Shown in pieces: positions 9,083-18,707 of a stretch of 64,000 nucleotides of DNA. The notes under the pieces were generated by a model that was given only the letters and a program-made list of their open reading frames with translations, was not told where the DNA came from and ran no database searches. Position numbers and translations under genes: made by a program. Origin of the DNA: a bacterium (GTDB taxonomy: Bacteria > JAMCPX01); the NCBI GenBank assembly GCA_021792615.1, contig JAJYUJ010000004.1:24232-88231 (forward strand). Direction: 5' to 3'. Numbering within the stretch: the first letter of the stretch is position 1; the number at the start of each line of letters is the position of its first letter.

Positions 9083-10666
9083 TCAGTCTTTTGATTTTTT
9101 ATATTTTAAGAGTCTGTAGTTTATGCTGTCGACAAGCGCGATCCAGCTTGCCTCGATGATATTCTGAGATACCCCTACCGTACCCCATCTGTTTGTACCA
9201 TCTCCGGATTCTATGAGCACCCGTACGGAAGCGTCGGTCCCTTTTCCTGAAGATATGACCCTGACTTTAAAATCCAGCAATTTTATATTTCTCAGTTCGG
9301 GGTAAAACTTCTCCAGGGCTTTTCTCAGGGCGTTATCCAGAGCGTTGACCGGTCCGTTGCCCATTGCAGCCGTGTGCTCGAGCTTTCCGTCTACCTCGAG
9401 CATAATGGTTGCTTCCGCGATGGTCGGTTCATCTTCTTTTCTTTTTTCGTCTATAACCCTGAAGCCCACGAGTCTGAAAAACTTTCTGTTCCTGTTCATG
9501 GATTTATTGATGAGCAGTTCCAGAGACGCTTCGGCAGCCTCATACTGATACCCTTTGTTTTCAAGCTCTTTTATCGTTTTGACGATCCGGGATGCATCCG
9601 CGGCATCGTAAAGTTTTATGCCGAGCTCTTTGGACTTCATCAAAACATTGGCTTTGCCGGACAGGTCGGACACAAGAATGCGCCTGCTGTTACCCACAAG
9701 CGCAGGGTTGATGTGTTCGTAGGTCTTCGTGTTTTTTACGATGGCATCCACATGAACGCCGGCCTTGTGCGCAAAGGCGCTGTCTCCGACGTAGGGCAGG
9801 TATTGGTTCGGCGGCAGGTTTGCGAGTTCATCCACAAGCCTTGAGATCTCCTTCAAACGCCTGATATTCTCTCCGAGCACGGTAAAGCCCATCTTCAATT
9901 GCAGCGGGGGTATGATGGAACACAGGTTTGCGTTGCCGCATCGTTCCCCGTAGCCGTTGATCGTACCCTGTATATGACGAACGCCGCGGGTTACCGCAAG
10001 CAGCGTGCTTGCAACCGCAGTTTCAGAATCATTATGCAGATGGATACCGAGCTTGCCGGGGTTTATGAGTGTTTTGACATCTTCAATGATACGTTCTATG
10101 TCCCACGGCATGGTGCCGCCGTTTGTATCGGCAAGCACGATGCGGTCTGCGCCGCCCTGTTCAGCAGCGAGAATGGTATTCAGCGCGTAATCCTTGTTAT
10201 TTTTGTAACCGTCGAAAAAGTGCTCGGCATCGTAGATAACGCCGTTCATGTGCCTTTTTAAAAATTTTACGGAATCGAATATAAGTTCAAGGTTTTCGTC
10301 GAGTGAGATGCGAAGGGCATCCCGTACATGGAGGTCCCAGCTCTTACCGAATATCGTGGCATAGTCCACGCCAGATGCTACGATTGCCCTGAGGTTTGGA
10401 TCGTTTGCAGCGGTTATGCCTTTTTTCCTTGTGCTCCCGAATGCGGTAAGATGAGTTCTTTTCAGTTTTACAGTAGAAGCTTTTTTAAAAAATTCGATAT
10501 CCCTCGGATTTGAGCCCGGCCATCCGCCTTCCACATAGTCAATCCCGATCTCGTCAAGAGCATTGAGGATGATGAGCTTATCCTCTACAGAAAAGTTGAC
10601 ACGTTCAGACTGGGATCCGTCCCTTAAAACAGTGTCGTAAATTTCTATCTTTTTTGAGGTCACCAT
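9083..10666 (-). CDS. cimA: Citramalate synthase
   Basis: Condenses pyruvate and acetyl-CoA to (R)-citramalate, the threonine-independent entry to isoleucine. The 527-residue length and the start IEIYDTVLRDGSQSE fit CimA rather than 2-isopropylmalate synthase. The metal-binding HxH is in GIHLHNDSETAVA, and GTINGYGERCGNANL is the family signature. The C-terminal regulatory LeuA dimer domain is present (residues about 390-520), consistent with isoleucine feedback control known for the family. It lies between lysC (93-nt gap) and hisS (14 nt). Confidence 0.95.
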   Translation of the reverse strand: MVTSKKIEIYDTVLRDGSQSERVNFSVEDKLIILNALDEIGIDYVEGGWPGSNPRDIEFFKKASTVKLKRTHLTAFGSTRKKGITAANDPNLRAIVASGVDYATIFGKSWDLHVRDALRISLDENLELIFDSVKFLKRHMNGVIYDAEHFFDGYKNNKDYALNTILAAEQGGADRIVLADTNGGTMPWDIERIIEDVKTLINPGKLGIHLHNDSETAVASTLLAVTRGVRHIQGTINGYGERCGNANLCSIIPPLQLKMGFTVLGENIRRLKEISRLVDELANLPPNQYLPYVGDSAFAHKAGVHVDAIVKNTKTYEHINPALVGNSRRILVSDLSGKANVLMKSKELGIKLYDAADASRIVKTIKELENKGYQYEAAEASLELLINKSMNRNRKFFRLVGFRVIDEKRKEDEPTIAEATIMLEVDGKLEHTAAMGNGPVNALDNALRKALEKFYPELRNIKLLDFKVRVISSGKGTDASVRVLIESGDGTNRWGTVGVSQNIIEASWIALVDSINYRLLKYKKSKD

Positions 10667-10759
10667 AGATCAGTACCCTGTCCCTGCCGGCAGTTGAAAA
10701 CCTTTGAAGAACGGACCCGCTGCAGCTCTTGCTTTGCCGCGATGATGCGCTCTTTTGTA

Positions 10760-11977
10760 CTACTTTGCCTTGTCAAGTCCGAATGCCTCGTGTAACACCC
10801 TTACCGCCAGTTCCGTATATTTTGCCTCTATAACGCAGGATATCTTTATTTCCGAGGTGCTGATCATCTGTATGTTTATGTTTTCCTTTGCGAGAGCGGA
10901 AAACATCTTCTGTGCGACGCCTGCATGGCTTCTCATACCGGCACCTATGATAGAGATCTTTGCTATGCTCTGATCGGACACCACATTTTTGGCATTGATG
11001 TCCTTGGCGATATCTTTTATTATCTCCATTGCACGCTTGAAATCGCTCTTGGCCACGGTAAATGTCAGGTCCGTATTGCCTTCGGTGCTGATGTTTTGAA
11101 CGATCATATCCACGTTTATATTCGCATCGGTCAATGGCTTAAAGAGCTTTGATGCAATACCCGGCTTGTCGGGTATTTGTACCAGTGTTATTTTTGCCTC
11201 ATTTTTGTCATACGCTATACCGGAAACTACTGCTTCTTCCATATCTTTATCCTCCGTTACCAATGTTCCTCCACTGTCTGTGAAGGTAGATTTTACCATT
11301 ACCGGGACCTTGTATTTCATTGCAAATTCTACGGACCTGGTTTGCAGAACTTTTGCGCCAAGGCTTGCCATTTCAAGCATTTCTTCGAACGAAATCTTGT
11401 CAAGTCTTCTTGCCTCCGGCACAATGTTGGGATCCGTGGTGTATACGCCGTCTACATCCGTGTATATCTCGCATACATCCGCTTTGAGGGCGGCTGCGAG
11501 AGCAACCGCGGTCGTGTCCGATCCGCCTCTGCCGAGGGTTGTTATATTTCCTTTCTCATCAATACCCTGAAAACCTGCGACCACGACAATCGAGCCTTCC
11601 TTCAACGCCTTTCGTATTTTGGCATCCTCAATCTTCAGGATACGGCTCTTTGAATAAGCAGAATCCGTTATTATGGGTATCTGAAAACCGAGAAAGGATT
11701 TCGCCTTATATCCCATTGCATTGAGTGCTATGGTGAGAAGGCCTATGGTTACCTGCTCACCTGTTGAAACAACGACATCGTACTCTCTCAGGTCGGGTAT
11801 CTCAGCCGTCTTATTCGTGTAATCTACGAGCTTGTTGGTCTCGCCCGACATAGCGGAAACAACAACGATAAGATCATCCCCCTTGTCCTTTGCTTTTGCG
11901 ACTTTTCTTGCCACGTTTTTGATTTTATCTATATCGCCTACCGATGTGCCGCCGAATTTTTTAACCACTAATGCCAT
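10760..11977 (-). CDS. lysC: Aspartate kinase
   Basis: Phosphorylates aspartate, the first step to lysine, threonine, methionine and diaminopimelate. The 405-residue enzyme opens with [12 protein letters not shown], the kinase signature. [18 protein letters not shown] is the substrate/ATP loop, and two ACT domains fill the C-terminal third (around [14 protein letters not shown] and [14 protein letters not shown]). These give feedback inhibition in the family. Its start overlaps the end of tsaE by 17 bp, and it carries its own AGGTAGGA ribosome site. Confidence 0.97.
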   Translation of the reverse strand: MALVVKKFGGTSVGDIDKIKNVARKVAKAKDKGDDLIVVVSAMSGETNKLVDYTNKTAEIPDLREYDVVVSTGEQVTIGLLTIALNAMGYKAKSFLGFQIPIITDSAYSKSRILKIEDAKIRKALKEGSIVVVAGFQGIDEKGNITTLGRGGSDTTAVALAAALKADVCEIYTDVDGVYTTDPNIVPEARRLDKISFEEMLEMASLGAKVLQTRSVEFAMKYKVPVMVKSTFTDSGGTLVTEDKDMEEAVVSGIAYDKNEAKITLVQIPDKPGIASKLFKPLTDANINVDMIVQNISTEGNTDLTFTVAKSDFKRAMEIIKDIAKDINAKNVVSDQSIAKISIIGAGMRSHAGVAQKMFSALAKENINIQMISTSEIKISCVIEAKYTELAVRVLHEAFGLDKAK

Positions 11978-12482
11978 ATTTCCTACCTCTCTTGAATATT
12001 TTACTGTTTTCTATCTCACGCAAAATCTCTTTTTTACCTTTTATTCGTATCGATCTGCTGCCTTTTTTAATACTGAAAATTAAGAACAAATCAAGATAAT
12101 TTGCAAGAGATTTAAACTTTTCTGGCCATTCTACCAAAAGGAAGCCTTTATCCACGGTTAAATCATAAATGCCTGTTCTGGCTAATTCATCATCCGAGCC
12201 GATTCTATAGAGGTCTGCGTGGAATACCGGGACCGCGCCGTTATATTCGTTTATGATGGTAAAGGTAGGGCTTGTAACCGCATCTTTTTGTATCTTAAGT
12301 GCCGCAGCAAACCCTTTTACAAAGGTGGTTTTGCCTGCACCGAGCTCTCCTATGAGTCCGATAAAAGTCCCCGCAGGCAGGGCTTTGGCGATAGTGCCCG
12401 CCATGTGCATCATCTCGGCCGGAGTTTTTATAAATAGTTTGAAATGTTTCGACGATTTTACTCGCTTATGTTGTTTGGGCAT
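11961..12482 (-). CDS. tsaE: tRNA threonylcarbamoyladenosine biosynthesis ATPase TsaE
   Basis: Partner ATPase of TsaB/TsaD in making t6A37 on ANN-decoding tRNAs. The 173-residue protein has Walker A GELGAGKT at residues 45-52, [10 protein letters not shown] as the switch-like region, the family motif HADLYRI and LVEWPEK near the end of the core. A basic N-terminal tail of about 15 residues and a basic C-terminal tail extend the core beyond the usual 150 residues. It starts 7 nt after the MXAN_5187-like gene and overlaps lysC. Confidence 0.93.
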   Translation of the reverse strand: MPKQHKRVKSSKHFKLFIKTPAEMMHMAGTIAKALPAGTFIGLIGELGAGKTTFVKGFAAALKIQKDAVTSPTFTIINEYNGAVPVFHADLYRIGSDDELARTGIYDLTVDKGFLLVEWPEKFKSLANYLDLFLIFSIKKGSRSIRIKGKKEILREIENSKIFKRGRKYGISG

Positions 12483-12489
12483 AGAGGTT

Positions 12490-13032
12490 TCAATACTTCG
12501 GTACTGCTTTGAATTTCAGTTTCTTATCCTCATACTCCACTTTAAACTCCACATCCTTGCATTTGTATTGCGAAAGCAATTCATTCCGCTTTGATTCGAG
12601 GGTTTTCTTTATACTTTCATACGAATTTATCTTTGCAGATGGATTCAGGGATGTAACAAGACTGACATAATCATGGTAAACCTGCTGATAGCCGTCTGTT
12701 TGCCTGGGGGCAGATGCGGGCGTTGGTTCGCCGGCTTTTTTTATGAGCGCAGACTCGGACAGCCGCAGACGTTTATCCCAGAAAGCTTTCAGCGATATAA
12801 ATCTTGATATGATATTTTCATAGGTGAATTTCTGGCTCACCTTGATGAAGTGGATCTTGCTGAGTTTCAAAATAAGCCGCTCGACGTCCTCGCGCTTCCG
12901 CACCGGTTCCAATTTGATATCTTTGGTGAAGTATCTGTCATAATCAAATTTCAGATCCCGTATGCGTGCCTCAAGCAGACTGAGCTGGGCATCTAAGCTC
13001 GTTTCCTCTGTAGTGTTTGTATGGAATGCCAT
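12490..13032 (-). CDS. MXAN_5187 C-terminal-domain-like protein
   Basis: A 180-residue soluble protein. The N-terminal half fits the pattern of the domain annotated as MXAN_5187 C-terminal in deltaproteobacteria: a coiled-coil start (L-S-L-L-E-A-R-I-R-D-L-K), Y-D-R-Y-F, R-x-x-V-E-R-L-I-L-K-L and F-W-D-K-R-L-R. A Pro/Ala/Gln linker follows, then a conserved end around V-E-F-K-V-E-Y-E-D-K-K-L-K-F-K-A. Function is unknown. The match is from memory of the pattern, not a search. It is the first gene of the minus-strand operon leading to tsaE, lysC, cimA and hisS. Confidence 0.7.
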   Translation of the reverse strand: MAFHTNTTEETSLDAQLSLLEARIRDLKFDYDRYFTKDIKLEPVRKREDVERLILKLSKIHFIKVSQKFTYENIISRFISLKAFWDKRLRLSESALIKKAGEPTPASAPRQTDGYQQVYHDYVSLVTSLNPSAKINSYESIKKTLESKRNELLSQYKCKDVEFKVEYEDKKLKFKAVPKY

Positions 13033-13106
13033 TTAAAATGTTTCTTAATACTTTTTTATCTTATTGTAAATTGATTCATGCTTACAGGGTACCTTATGCG
13101 CCGGAA

Positions 13107-13150
13107 TCAAGAAAAAATCTTCTTGACTTGCATGCTGTATCTGCTATGAA
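13107..13150 (+). promoter_or_regulatory. Promoter and candidate operator before the HU gene
   Basis: A sigma-70-like promoter: TTGACT at 13123-13128, a 16-bp spacer and TATGAA at 13145-13150. Overlapping the -35 box is a perfect dyad TCAAGAA-6 nt-TTCTTGA (13107-13126), a plausible repressor or autoregulatory site. The gap is also the divergent control region for the leftward MXAN_5187-like operon. Confidence 0.5.
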
Positions 13151-13181
13151 CGCAAATATCTCATAATGTAAAGGAGGGTAT

Positions 13182-13457
13182 ATGACGAAAGCGGATTTAG
13201 TCAAAAAACTATCCGACGATGCGGAGGTTTCAAAGGCAAAAGCTGAGGTAATCCTGAACGCTTTTATTAAGCATTTAATGGTATTATTGAAAAAAGGAGA
13301 CAAACTGACCTTGCCGGGATTTGGTACTTTTCTGGTTACCAAAAGGGCGGCAAGGGAAGGTATCAATCCTCAGACAAAGGCAAAGATAAAGATACCGGCA
13401 AAACGGGTGCCGAAATTCAAGGCCGGCAGTTTACTAAAAAAAACGGTTGCTAAGTAA
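13182..13457 (+). CDS. HU/IHF-family DNA-binding protein
   Basis: A 91-residue histone-like protein that bends DNA and organises the nucleoid. It has the HU start MTKADLVKKLSDDAEVSKAK, the dimerisation core G-D-K-L-T-L-P-G-F-G-T-F and the DNA-binding arm ending in INPQTKAKIKIPAKRVPKFK. The arm has I-N-P-Q-T where many HU proteins have R-N-P-Q-T. AAAGGAGGG precedes the ATG. It is followed by its own hairpin terminator, so it is likely a single-gene unit. Confidence 0.95.
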   Translation: MTKADLVKKLSDDAEVSKAKAEVILNAFIKHLMVLLKKGDKLTLPGFGTFLVTKRAAREGINPQTKAKIKIPAKRVPKFKAGSLLKKTVAK

Positions 13458-13469
13458 TTGTATTTTGTT

Positions 13470-13505
13470 GTGATGGGCACATGCCCCATCACATTCCTTT
13501 AATTT
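13470..13505 (+). terminator. Hairpin terminator after the HU gene
   Basis: GTGATGGG (13470-13477) pairs perfectly with CCCATCAC (13485-13492) over a 7-nt loop, followed by a moderately T-rich tail. It separates the HU gene from the histidine kinase. Confidence 0.65.
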
Positions 13506-13517
13506 CCTCATATATGA

Positions 13518-15554
13518 GTGAGGGGAATTTTGTCGTTATTAAAAATAGAGGGATATACGTATGAAGAGCAATTAGCGAAATGGGCAATAAAAGCCCGGTA
13601 TTTATCCTATCCCGTAACGGTATTCCTTGTATTGGTTTTCTTCAGGCATCAGACCCTTATTTATGAATATTTTTTACTCGCTTCAGCCATTGCATTCTCC
13701 ATCAATATCCTTGGCGATTTCTTTTTCAGAATTATTAAAATCAGACAGGTCATCGGTGTATTTATGGCGATCCTCGATGCGGCCATTACTTCGTTCGCCA
13801 TCTTTTTGACAGGGGGGTTCCGCAGTCCTTTCTTTATTGTCTTTTTATTGCAGATAATGGGCGTAGGTTTACTGGGTAATGCCTCGCTTACCGTCGTTTT
13901 CTTTTTTATTGATACAATTTTTTATTCTCTGTCATCGTACCTGAATCTTTTATTGCGCCGGGGCAGCTTTATTTTTATAAACAACAATATCACCCGTATT
14001 GTAATCGATGCCAAACTGACCATGGAAGATTTTATCCTCATCAATGTATCCATTTTTATCATGATTGCGCTGATACTCGCCGTTGTAAACCGCAAGTTGA
14101 GTGCTGCCTCGAAAAAGATGTTTTCCGACAGGAAAAAACTGGACTTCTTATTGACGGTCATGGATAAGTTCAGAAAACTCGAACCCCTGCACAGCTTTTT
14201 AGATGATTCAACGACCTTGATTAGCGATATACTCGGGTATCGGTACAATGCCATCATATTATTAAACAGCGAGAAAACAGAGCTGTATATGAATGCCCAT
14301 AACCCGAAGATCGGCGAAAAAGCAAAAGTAATAGAACAGGCGAACGACTTATTCGGGTATGAACTGAAGAATATGCGTTTACCCATGTCAAACGATGAAA
14401 ACATCGTTGTTCGATCTATAAAAGAAATGACAACCCTCATTACTCATGATGCATGGGATATTCTCTCCGGTGTTGCTCCGGGAGTAACGAAAGAAACAGC
14501 CGCCAATATACAGCAGTTAACAGGAAACAAAACCTACATCGTCACACCCATTGTAGTTTTTGGAGATGCGATTGGTGTTCTGGAGGCTGAATCAGTGTCA
14601 AGTTCTATGGATGTGGATAATATAGAGTTACTGGAAAGGTTCGCCTCACAGATAGGTGTCAGCATTGTAAACAACCGGCTCTATACGGAAACACTGAATC
14701 AGAAGAAAGAGATAGAGGAGCATTATCAGGAAATGAACTCCGTACTGAGCGAACTTCAGCTATCCTATGCAAAGCTCGAGGATTTCACGATAGAACTCGA
14801 ACGCTCGAAGAACAAACTGGAGGAAATGAAAGGCATTCTCTATCATTCGGACAAGCTCGCCCATATGGGCCAGGTTATAGCGAGTATCACCCATCAGTTC
14901 AGCAGTCCGATTTCGGCAATATCCGGCCAGGTAGAATTGCTGATGAAGGATTTACGTGACAAAGGTGTTGGTGTAAATAATGATAGGCTTGAAAAGATAA
15001 AACTTGGTGTCGATAAGCTGAATGAATCGGCAAGGAAGCTTATGTTATCCGTACGACAGACAAAACCGGAGTTTAGAAATGTTAATGTAAATGACATTGT
15101 TGCCTCGGTTTCAGCATTATGGGAGTACGAGTTAAGAATAACCGGCATCGGACTTGTCAGAAAACTGGACGCAAAATTGCCGAATATTCAGGGCATCCCG
15201 GACGCAATAGAACAATTGCTGGTCAATCTGATTTCGAATGCACGGGACGCAATGGGTGATAAAAAGGGGAACATTATTATTTCGACCAGAATTTTCGATA
15301 AGGATCATGTGGAGCTCGAGATAACGGATGAAGGCATTGGTATCCCTGATGAATATCTCGCAAAAATATTTACGCCGTTTTTTACGACCAAGCCAGTCGG
15401 TAAAGGAACAGGACTTGGTATGGTTATCGTGATGAATGCCGTTGAAGAGCATGATGGCAGGCTTATGGTCAAAAGTGAGTTGAATAAAGGCACAACATTT
15501 ACTATAATCTTACCTATACTGCATAAACACAATTATGGAGATACAAAAAACTGA
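13518..15554 (+). CDS. Membrane-bound GAF-containing sensor histidine kinase
   Basis: A 678-residue sensor kinase. About six hydrophobic helices occupy residues 20-200, followed by a GAF-like sensor domain (about 220-400) and a coiled coil (about 400-450). The HisKA H-box ASITHQFSSPISAI contains His459. The HATPase has an N-box N-L-I-S-N-A-R-D-A-M, D-E-G-I-G-I-P and GKGTGLGM. The frame opens at GTG 13518, but TTG 13530, preceded by GAGGGG, is an alternative start. It overlaps the HD-GYP regulator by 20 bp, so the two form a cognate pair. The signal sensed is unknown. Confidence 0.9.
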   Translation: MRGILSLLKIEGYTYEEQLAKWAIKARYLSYPVTVFLVLVFFRHQTLIYEYFLLASAIAFSINILGDFFFRIIKIRQVIGVFMAILDAAITSFAIFLTGGFRSPFFIVFLLQIMGVGLLGNASLTVVFFFIDTIFYSLSSYLNLLLRRGSFIFINNNITRIVIDAKLTMEDFILINVSIFIMIALILAVVNRKLSAASKKMFSDRKKLDFLLTVMDKFRKLEPLHSFLDDSTTLISDILGYRYNAIILLNSEKTELYMNAHNPKIGEKAKVIEQANDLFGYELKNMRLPMSNDENIVVRSIKEMTTLITHDAWDILSGVAPGVTKETAANIQQLTGNKTYIVTPIVVFGDAIGVLEAESVSSSMDVDNIELLERFASQIGVSIVNNRLYTETLNQKKEIEEHYQEMNSVLSELQLSYAKLEDFTIELERSKNKLEEMKGILYHSDKLAHMGQVIASITHQFSSPISAISGQVELLMKDLRDKGVGVNNDRLEKIKLGVDKLNESARKLMLSVRQTKPEFRNVNVNDIVASVSALWEYELRITGIGLVRKLDAKLPNIQGIPDAIEQLLVNLISNARDAMGDKKGNIIISTRIFDKDHVELEITDEGIGIPDEYLAKIFTPFFTTKPVGKGTGLGMVIVMNAVEEHDGRLMVKSELNKGTTFTIILPILHKHNYGDTKN

Positions 15555-17028
15555 TATAAGGGAAGTACATATACTGGTCGTTGATGATGAGAGCTCGATT
15601 CGGGAACTCTTGCAGGAATATCTGTCACTTGAGGGATATAAGGTAGATATTGCAAAAGACGGTAACGATGCGTTCGAATATCTGAGGAAATTTTACTACG
15701 ATATCGTTCTTACGGATCTTGAGATGCCCGGTATGAACGGCATTGAACTGCTGAAGAAAGCAAACACGCAGGGGCTGAATCATAAGTTTATCATACTCAC
15801 CGGTTTTGGTACGGTAGAAACGGCTATCATGGCTTTGAAGCTCGGTGCAGTTGATTATATACTTAAACCGTTCAAGCTCGAGGAACTGGGACTGATCATA
15901 AAAAAGGCCATTCAGAGACGCAGGCTTGAGGAAGAAAATATTCAGTTGAAAGAGGCATTATCGCTGTATCAGATCAGCGAGGCAATGGTCCTGAATAACA
16001 ACGTAAGAACTGTAATAGAGCTGATACTCGAAAAGGCCATGAACGAACTCGATGCCGATATTGTGCTTATTTCCTTAAAGGAGACGATCTCTTCGCCGAG
16101 AATAACACGATTGCTGAGATCTTCCATCGATGTAACCGCCGATGAACTTGAAGCAGTCTTTGACAAAGAAAAAGTCTTCAAACTCCTGGAAACGGAACGA
16201 TATCTTTTGCTCAACGGGGGCCAGATAGCGAGCGTAAGAAAGAGAGAAGTTTCCGGTATAGACATCAAATCATACCTTTCTGTCGCAATAGGCCTTATGA
16301 ACAGATTTTACGGTGCGTTCTGTGCATTCAGAATCAAAAAAGATATGCCCTTTACCGATGCTCACAGGAAGCTTTCGACTATTTTTGCAGAAAGAATAAC
16401 ATCATTGCTTGAGGTAAAGCGATCGGATGAGGGACTGCAGCTCGCCATTATCGAATCCATAGAATCGCTCGTAAAAGCACTTGAGGCTAAAGAGCCTTAT
16501 ACGAAAGGTCACTCTGAAAGGGTTTCCGTGTACGCTCATGTACTTGCGGAAAAGATGCATCTCGATACAAAAGCGGTTTTAAACATAACTCAGGCAGGCA
16601 GACTCCATGACATAGGTAAGATAGCCATACGGTATGATTCGCTCACGAAGAAAGAAGGTCTTACAAAAGAGGAGTATGAGCAGTTCAAATTGCACCCGGT
16701 CGTCGGTGCGAATATACTCAAGCCCATGTCCTTCCTTGCGGACATCATACCGCTTATCCTGTACCACCACGAACGGTATGACGGAAAAGGTTATCCCGAG
16801 GGTGTTAAAGGAGAAAACATCCCGCTTGGTGCAAGGATACTCGCTATCTGCGATAGTTTCGATGTGATGACATCGGAAAGACCTTATAGAACGGCCCTGG
16901 CAAAAGAGCAGGTTATTTCCGAGCTGACGGGAAATAGCGGTACACAGTTTGACCCCGCGCTCGTCCAGTCTATGCTTCTTCTCCTGAAAGATGGGCAGAT
17001 ACCCACGAAAGACGGATTGGAAATATAG
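15535..17028 (+). CDS. Response regulator with HD-GYP phosphodiesterase domain
   Basis: A 497-residue output protein, probably hydrolysing cyclic di-GMP on phosphorylation by the overlapping kinase gene. The receiver domain (about 12-128) has acidic residues V-D-D-E and phospho-acceptor Asp61 in LTDLEMPG. A GAF-like middle domain follows (about 150-300). The HD-GYP domain has H-S-E-R-V, His358-Asp359 in HDIGK, HHERYDGKGYPEG with the GYP motif, and R-P-Y-R. All catalytic metal ligands expected from these motifs are visible. Confidence 0.93.
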   Translation: MEIQKTDIREVHILVVDDESSIRELLQEYLSLEGYKVDIAKDGNDAFEYLRKFYYDIVLTDLEMPGMNGIELLKKANTQGLNHKFIILTGFGTVETAIMALKLGAVDYILKPFKLEELGLIIKKAIQRRRLEEENIQLKEALSLYQISEAMVLNNNVRTVIELILEKAMNELDADIVLISLKETISSPRITRLLRSSIDVTADELEAVFDKEKVFKLLETERYLLLNGGQIASVRKREVSGIDIKSYLSVAIGLMNRFYGAFCAFRIKKDMPFTDAHRKLSTIFAERITSLLEVKRSDEGLQLAIIESIESLVKALEAKEPYTKGHSERVSVYAHVLAEKMHLDTKAVLNITQAGRLHDIGKIAIRYDSLTKKEGLTKEEYEQFKLHPVVGANILKPMSFLADIIPLILYHHERYDGKGYPEGVKGENIPLGARILAICDSFDVMTSERPYRTALAKEQVISELTGNSGTQFDPALVQSMLLLLKDGQIPTKDGLEI

Positions 17029-17047
17029 GGCGGTTTCGAAAGATACT

Positions 17048-18007
17048 ATGCTGCCGGATAATGTCTTTATAGGGGAGTACACGGATAAAGATAAAAGAAC
17101 AGGGGTGAGCGTACTCTATTTCGAAGGCGGTGCAGGAGCAGGAATTTATAAATACGGGAGTGCAACAAGTACGAGACAGATCGATTCTCTCGAGGCGTCA
17201 CACACCGTATCGAGGATAGACGCTCTTACGCTTGCTGGCGGCAGCGCTTTTGGCCTGGATGCGTGCTGCGGTGTGATGCAATGGTTGAAAGAGCACGGCA
17301 AAGGGGCGGATGTGCGGGGCATAAAAATACCCATTGTTCCCGGTGCCGTTATTTTCGATCTCAGGTTTTCGGCAGGAATAACGCCTGATTGCACTATGGG
17401 GTATTTGGCCTGCAATGCTCTGTCAAAGGACGTACACGAAGGCTCTTGTGGAGCAGGGACCGGTGCAACGGTAGGTAAAATCAACGGTATGGAAAGCGCC
17501 ATGAAAGCAGGCGCAGGGAGTGCATACCTTATGCTTACCAGCGGTACTCTCGTGTGGGTTTATGTTGTCGTGAACGCATTCGGCGATGTTGTAGACAAGG
17601 ACAGAAGGATCATAGCGGGTGCACGAAAAGAAAAGACCTCTCAGGAATTTTTGGATACTTCAAAATTTATACGGGGTGCTATCAAAGATTCGAACGTAAA
17701 ACCCGTTTCCGAGAATACCACGCTTTGTGTCGTTGTTACGGATGCATATTTTGACAAATCGTCACTCATTACCATAGCAAAAATGGCTTCGGCCGGTATT
17801 GCGCGGGCATTATCTCCTGCCGGTGCAAGCTTTGATGGCGATGTGGTCTTTGCCGTATCAACCGGCAACAAAAATGAATTTATAGACGTTATCGGAGACG
17901 TATCCGCGCAGCTCGTAGAGGATGCCATTAAAAGTGCTGTAATAACCGGAGACGGTTTTGGCATACTGCCGTCATACGGGGATATATGGGCGGGGAAAAA
18001 AATATGA
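17048..18007 (+). CDS. P1-family (S58, DmpA-like) peptidase
   Basis: A 319-residue Ntn-type aminopeptidase-like protein of the P1/DmpA family, which self-cleaves and removes N-terminal residues from short peptides. Family signatures are LTLAGGSAFGLDACCGVM, GAGTGATVGK, VVVNAFGDVVD and FDGDVVFAVSTGN near the C-terminus. The nucleophile was not assigned. The frame opens upstream, but the ATG at 17048 is chosen because typical members begin about 10 residues before the first beta strand and the longer version overlaps the HD-GYP gene by 38 bp. Confidence 0.85.
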   Translation: MLPDNVFIGEYTDKDKRTGVSVLYFEGGAGAGIYKYGSATSTRQIDSLEASHTVSRIDALTLAGGSAFGLDACCGVMQWLKEHGKGADVRGIKIPIVPGAVIFDLRFSAGITPDCTMGYLACNALSKDVHEGSCGAGTGATVGKINGMESAMKAGAGSAYLMLTSGTLVWVYVVVNAFGDVVDKDRRIIAGARKEKTSQEFLDTSKFIRGAIKDSNVKPVSENTTLCVVVTDAYFDKSSLITIAKMASAGIARALSPAGASFDGDVVFAVSTGNKNEFIDVIGDVSAQLVEDAIKSAVITGDGFGILPSYGDIWAGKKI

Positions 18008-18072
18008 AGAAGTTTAATCCGGTTAAATCGTATTCATGGTCTAATCAGACGGTTGAGGACGATCCATGCTAA
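18004..18072 (+). CDS. Possible 22-residue coupled mini-ORF
   Basis: Starts in an ATGA overlap with the peptidase stop and ends in a TAA that overlaps the start of the HEAT-repeat gene by 7 nt. It encodes MKKFNPVKSYSWSNQTVEDD plus two residues. It may be a real small protein, or only a translational relay that keeps ribosomes moving to the HEAT gene. No homology was recognised. Confidence 0.3.
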   Translation: MKKFNPVKSYSWSNQTVEDDPC

Positions 18073-18629
18073 AGGATAGAATAGAAACATTAAAATTGCT
18101 TTTGAAGGACAGCAACGAACATGTCCGGCAGGCAGCGTCCCATGCAATCGAGAAACTGAGCGTAAGAATCGAAATCAACAAATTTGGAGATGCGTTGTCG
18201 AGTGATGATGTCCTTGTCCGTTCCCGTGCTGTGTTTGGTCTCTCAACGATAGACGACAGCAAGGCTCTCGAATACCTTGCAATGGCTACGGCAGATAAGG
18301 ACGCCGGTATACGTACAAATGCAGTCCGCATAATCGGAGAAAAAAAAGGAGTAAAATATATCGATATTGTTGCGAAGCACTTCTCTGACCCCGATAAAAA
18401 CGTAAGGGCAGAGGCAATAAGGGCCATAGGCAGTATGGGAAATGTTGCTTATCTTGCGCATCTTTTACAGCTCCTCAAGGATCCGGATACCTCCATTGTA
18501 GCGGCGGCAATTGTTGCAATAGGCAAATTGAAAGATTCAAGGGCGGAAAAGCCCCTCATGGTCCTTTTATCGCATCCGGCTGCCGAGGTCCGTAGTGCCT
18601 CTGCTGCAGCCCTTGCGGAGCTCGAATAG
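18066..18629 (+). CDS. HEAT-repeat protein
   Basis: A 187-residue protein made of about six tandem HEAT/PBS-lyase-like helical repeats, each with the pattern V-R-x-x-A-x-x-A-I-x-x-L/I (for example NVRAEAIRAIGSMGN and EVRSASAAALAELE). Such proteins are protein-interaction scaffolds. It has no signal peptide. It is the last gene of the kinase/HD-GYP/peptidase cluster, and its start is embedded in a mini-ORF. A partner cannot be named. Confidence 0.88.
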   Translation: MLKDRIETLKLLLKDSNEHVRQAASHAIEKLSVRIEINKFGDALSSDDVLVRSRAVFGLSTIDDSKALEYLAMATADKDAGIRTNAVRIIGEKKGVKYIDIVAKHFSDPDKNVRAEAIRAIGSMGNVAYLAHLLQLLKDPDTSIVAAAIVAIGKLKDSRAEKPLMVLLSHPAAEVRSASAAALAELE

Positions 18630-18633
18630 AAAT

Positions 18634-18653
18634 AAACGCATTTTTCGGGTTAA
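18634..18653. repeat. 20-nt end of the MITE-like repeat
   Basis: An exact copy of the 20-nt right end of the element at 7627-7772 (core GCATTTTTCGGGTTAA), five bases after the HEAT-gene stop. It is a single end without a partner. A hairpin TCCTCGC-ACCA-GCGAGGA follows at about 18663 and may terminate transcription from either side of this convergent junction. Confidence 0.6.
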
Positions 18654-18707
18654 TGAATTTATCTTCCTCGCACCAGCGAGGATTGATTTACCGAACGTAA
18701 TTTGTGT

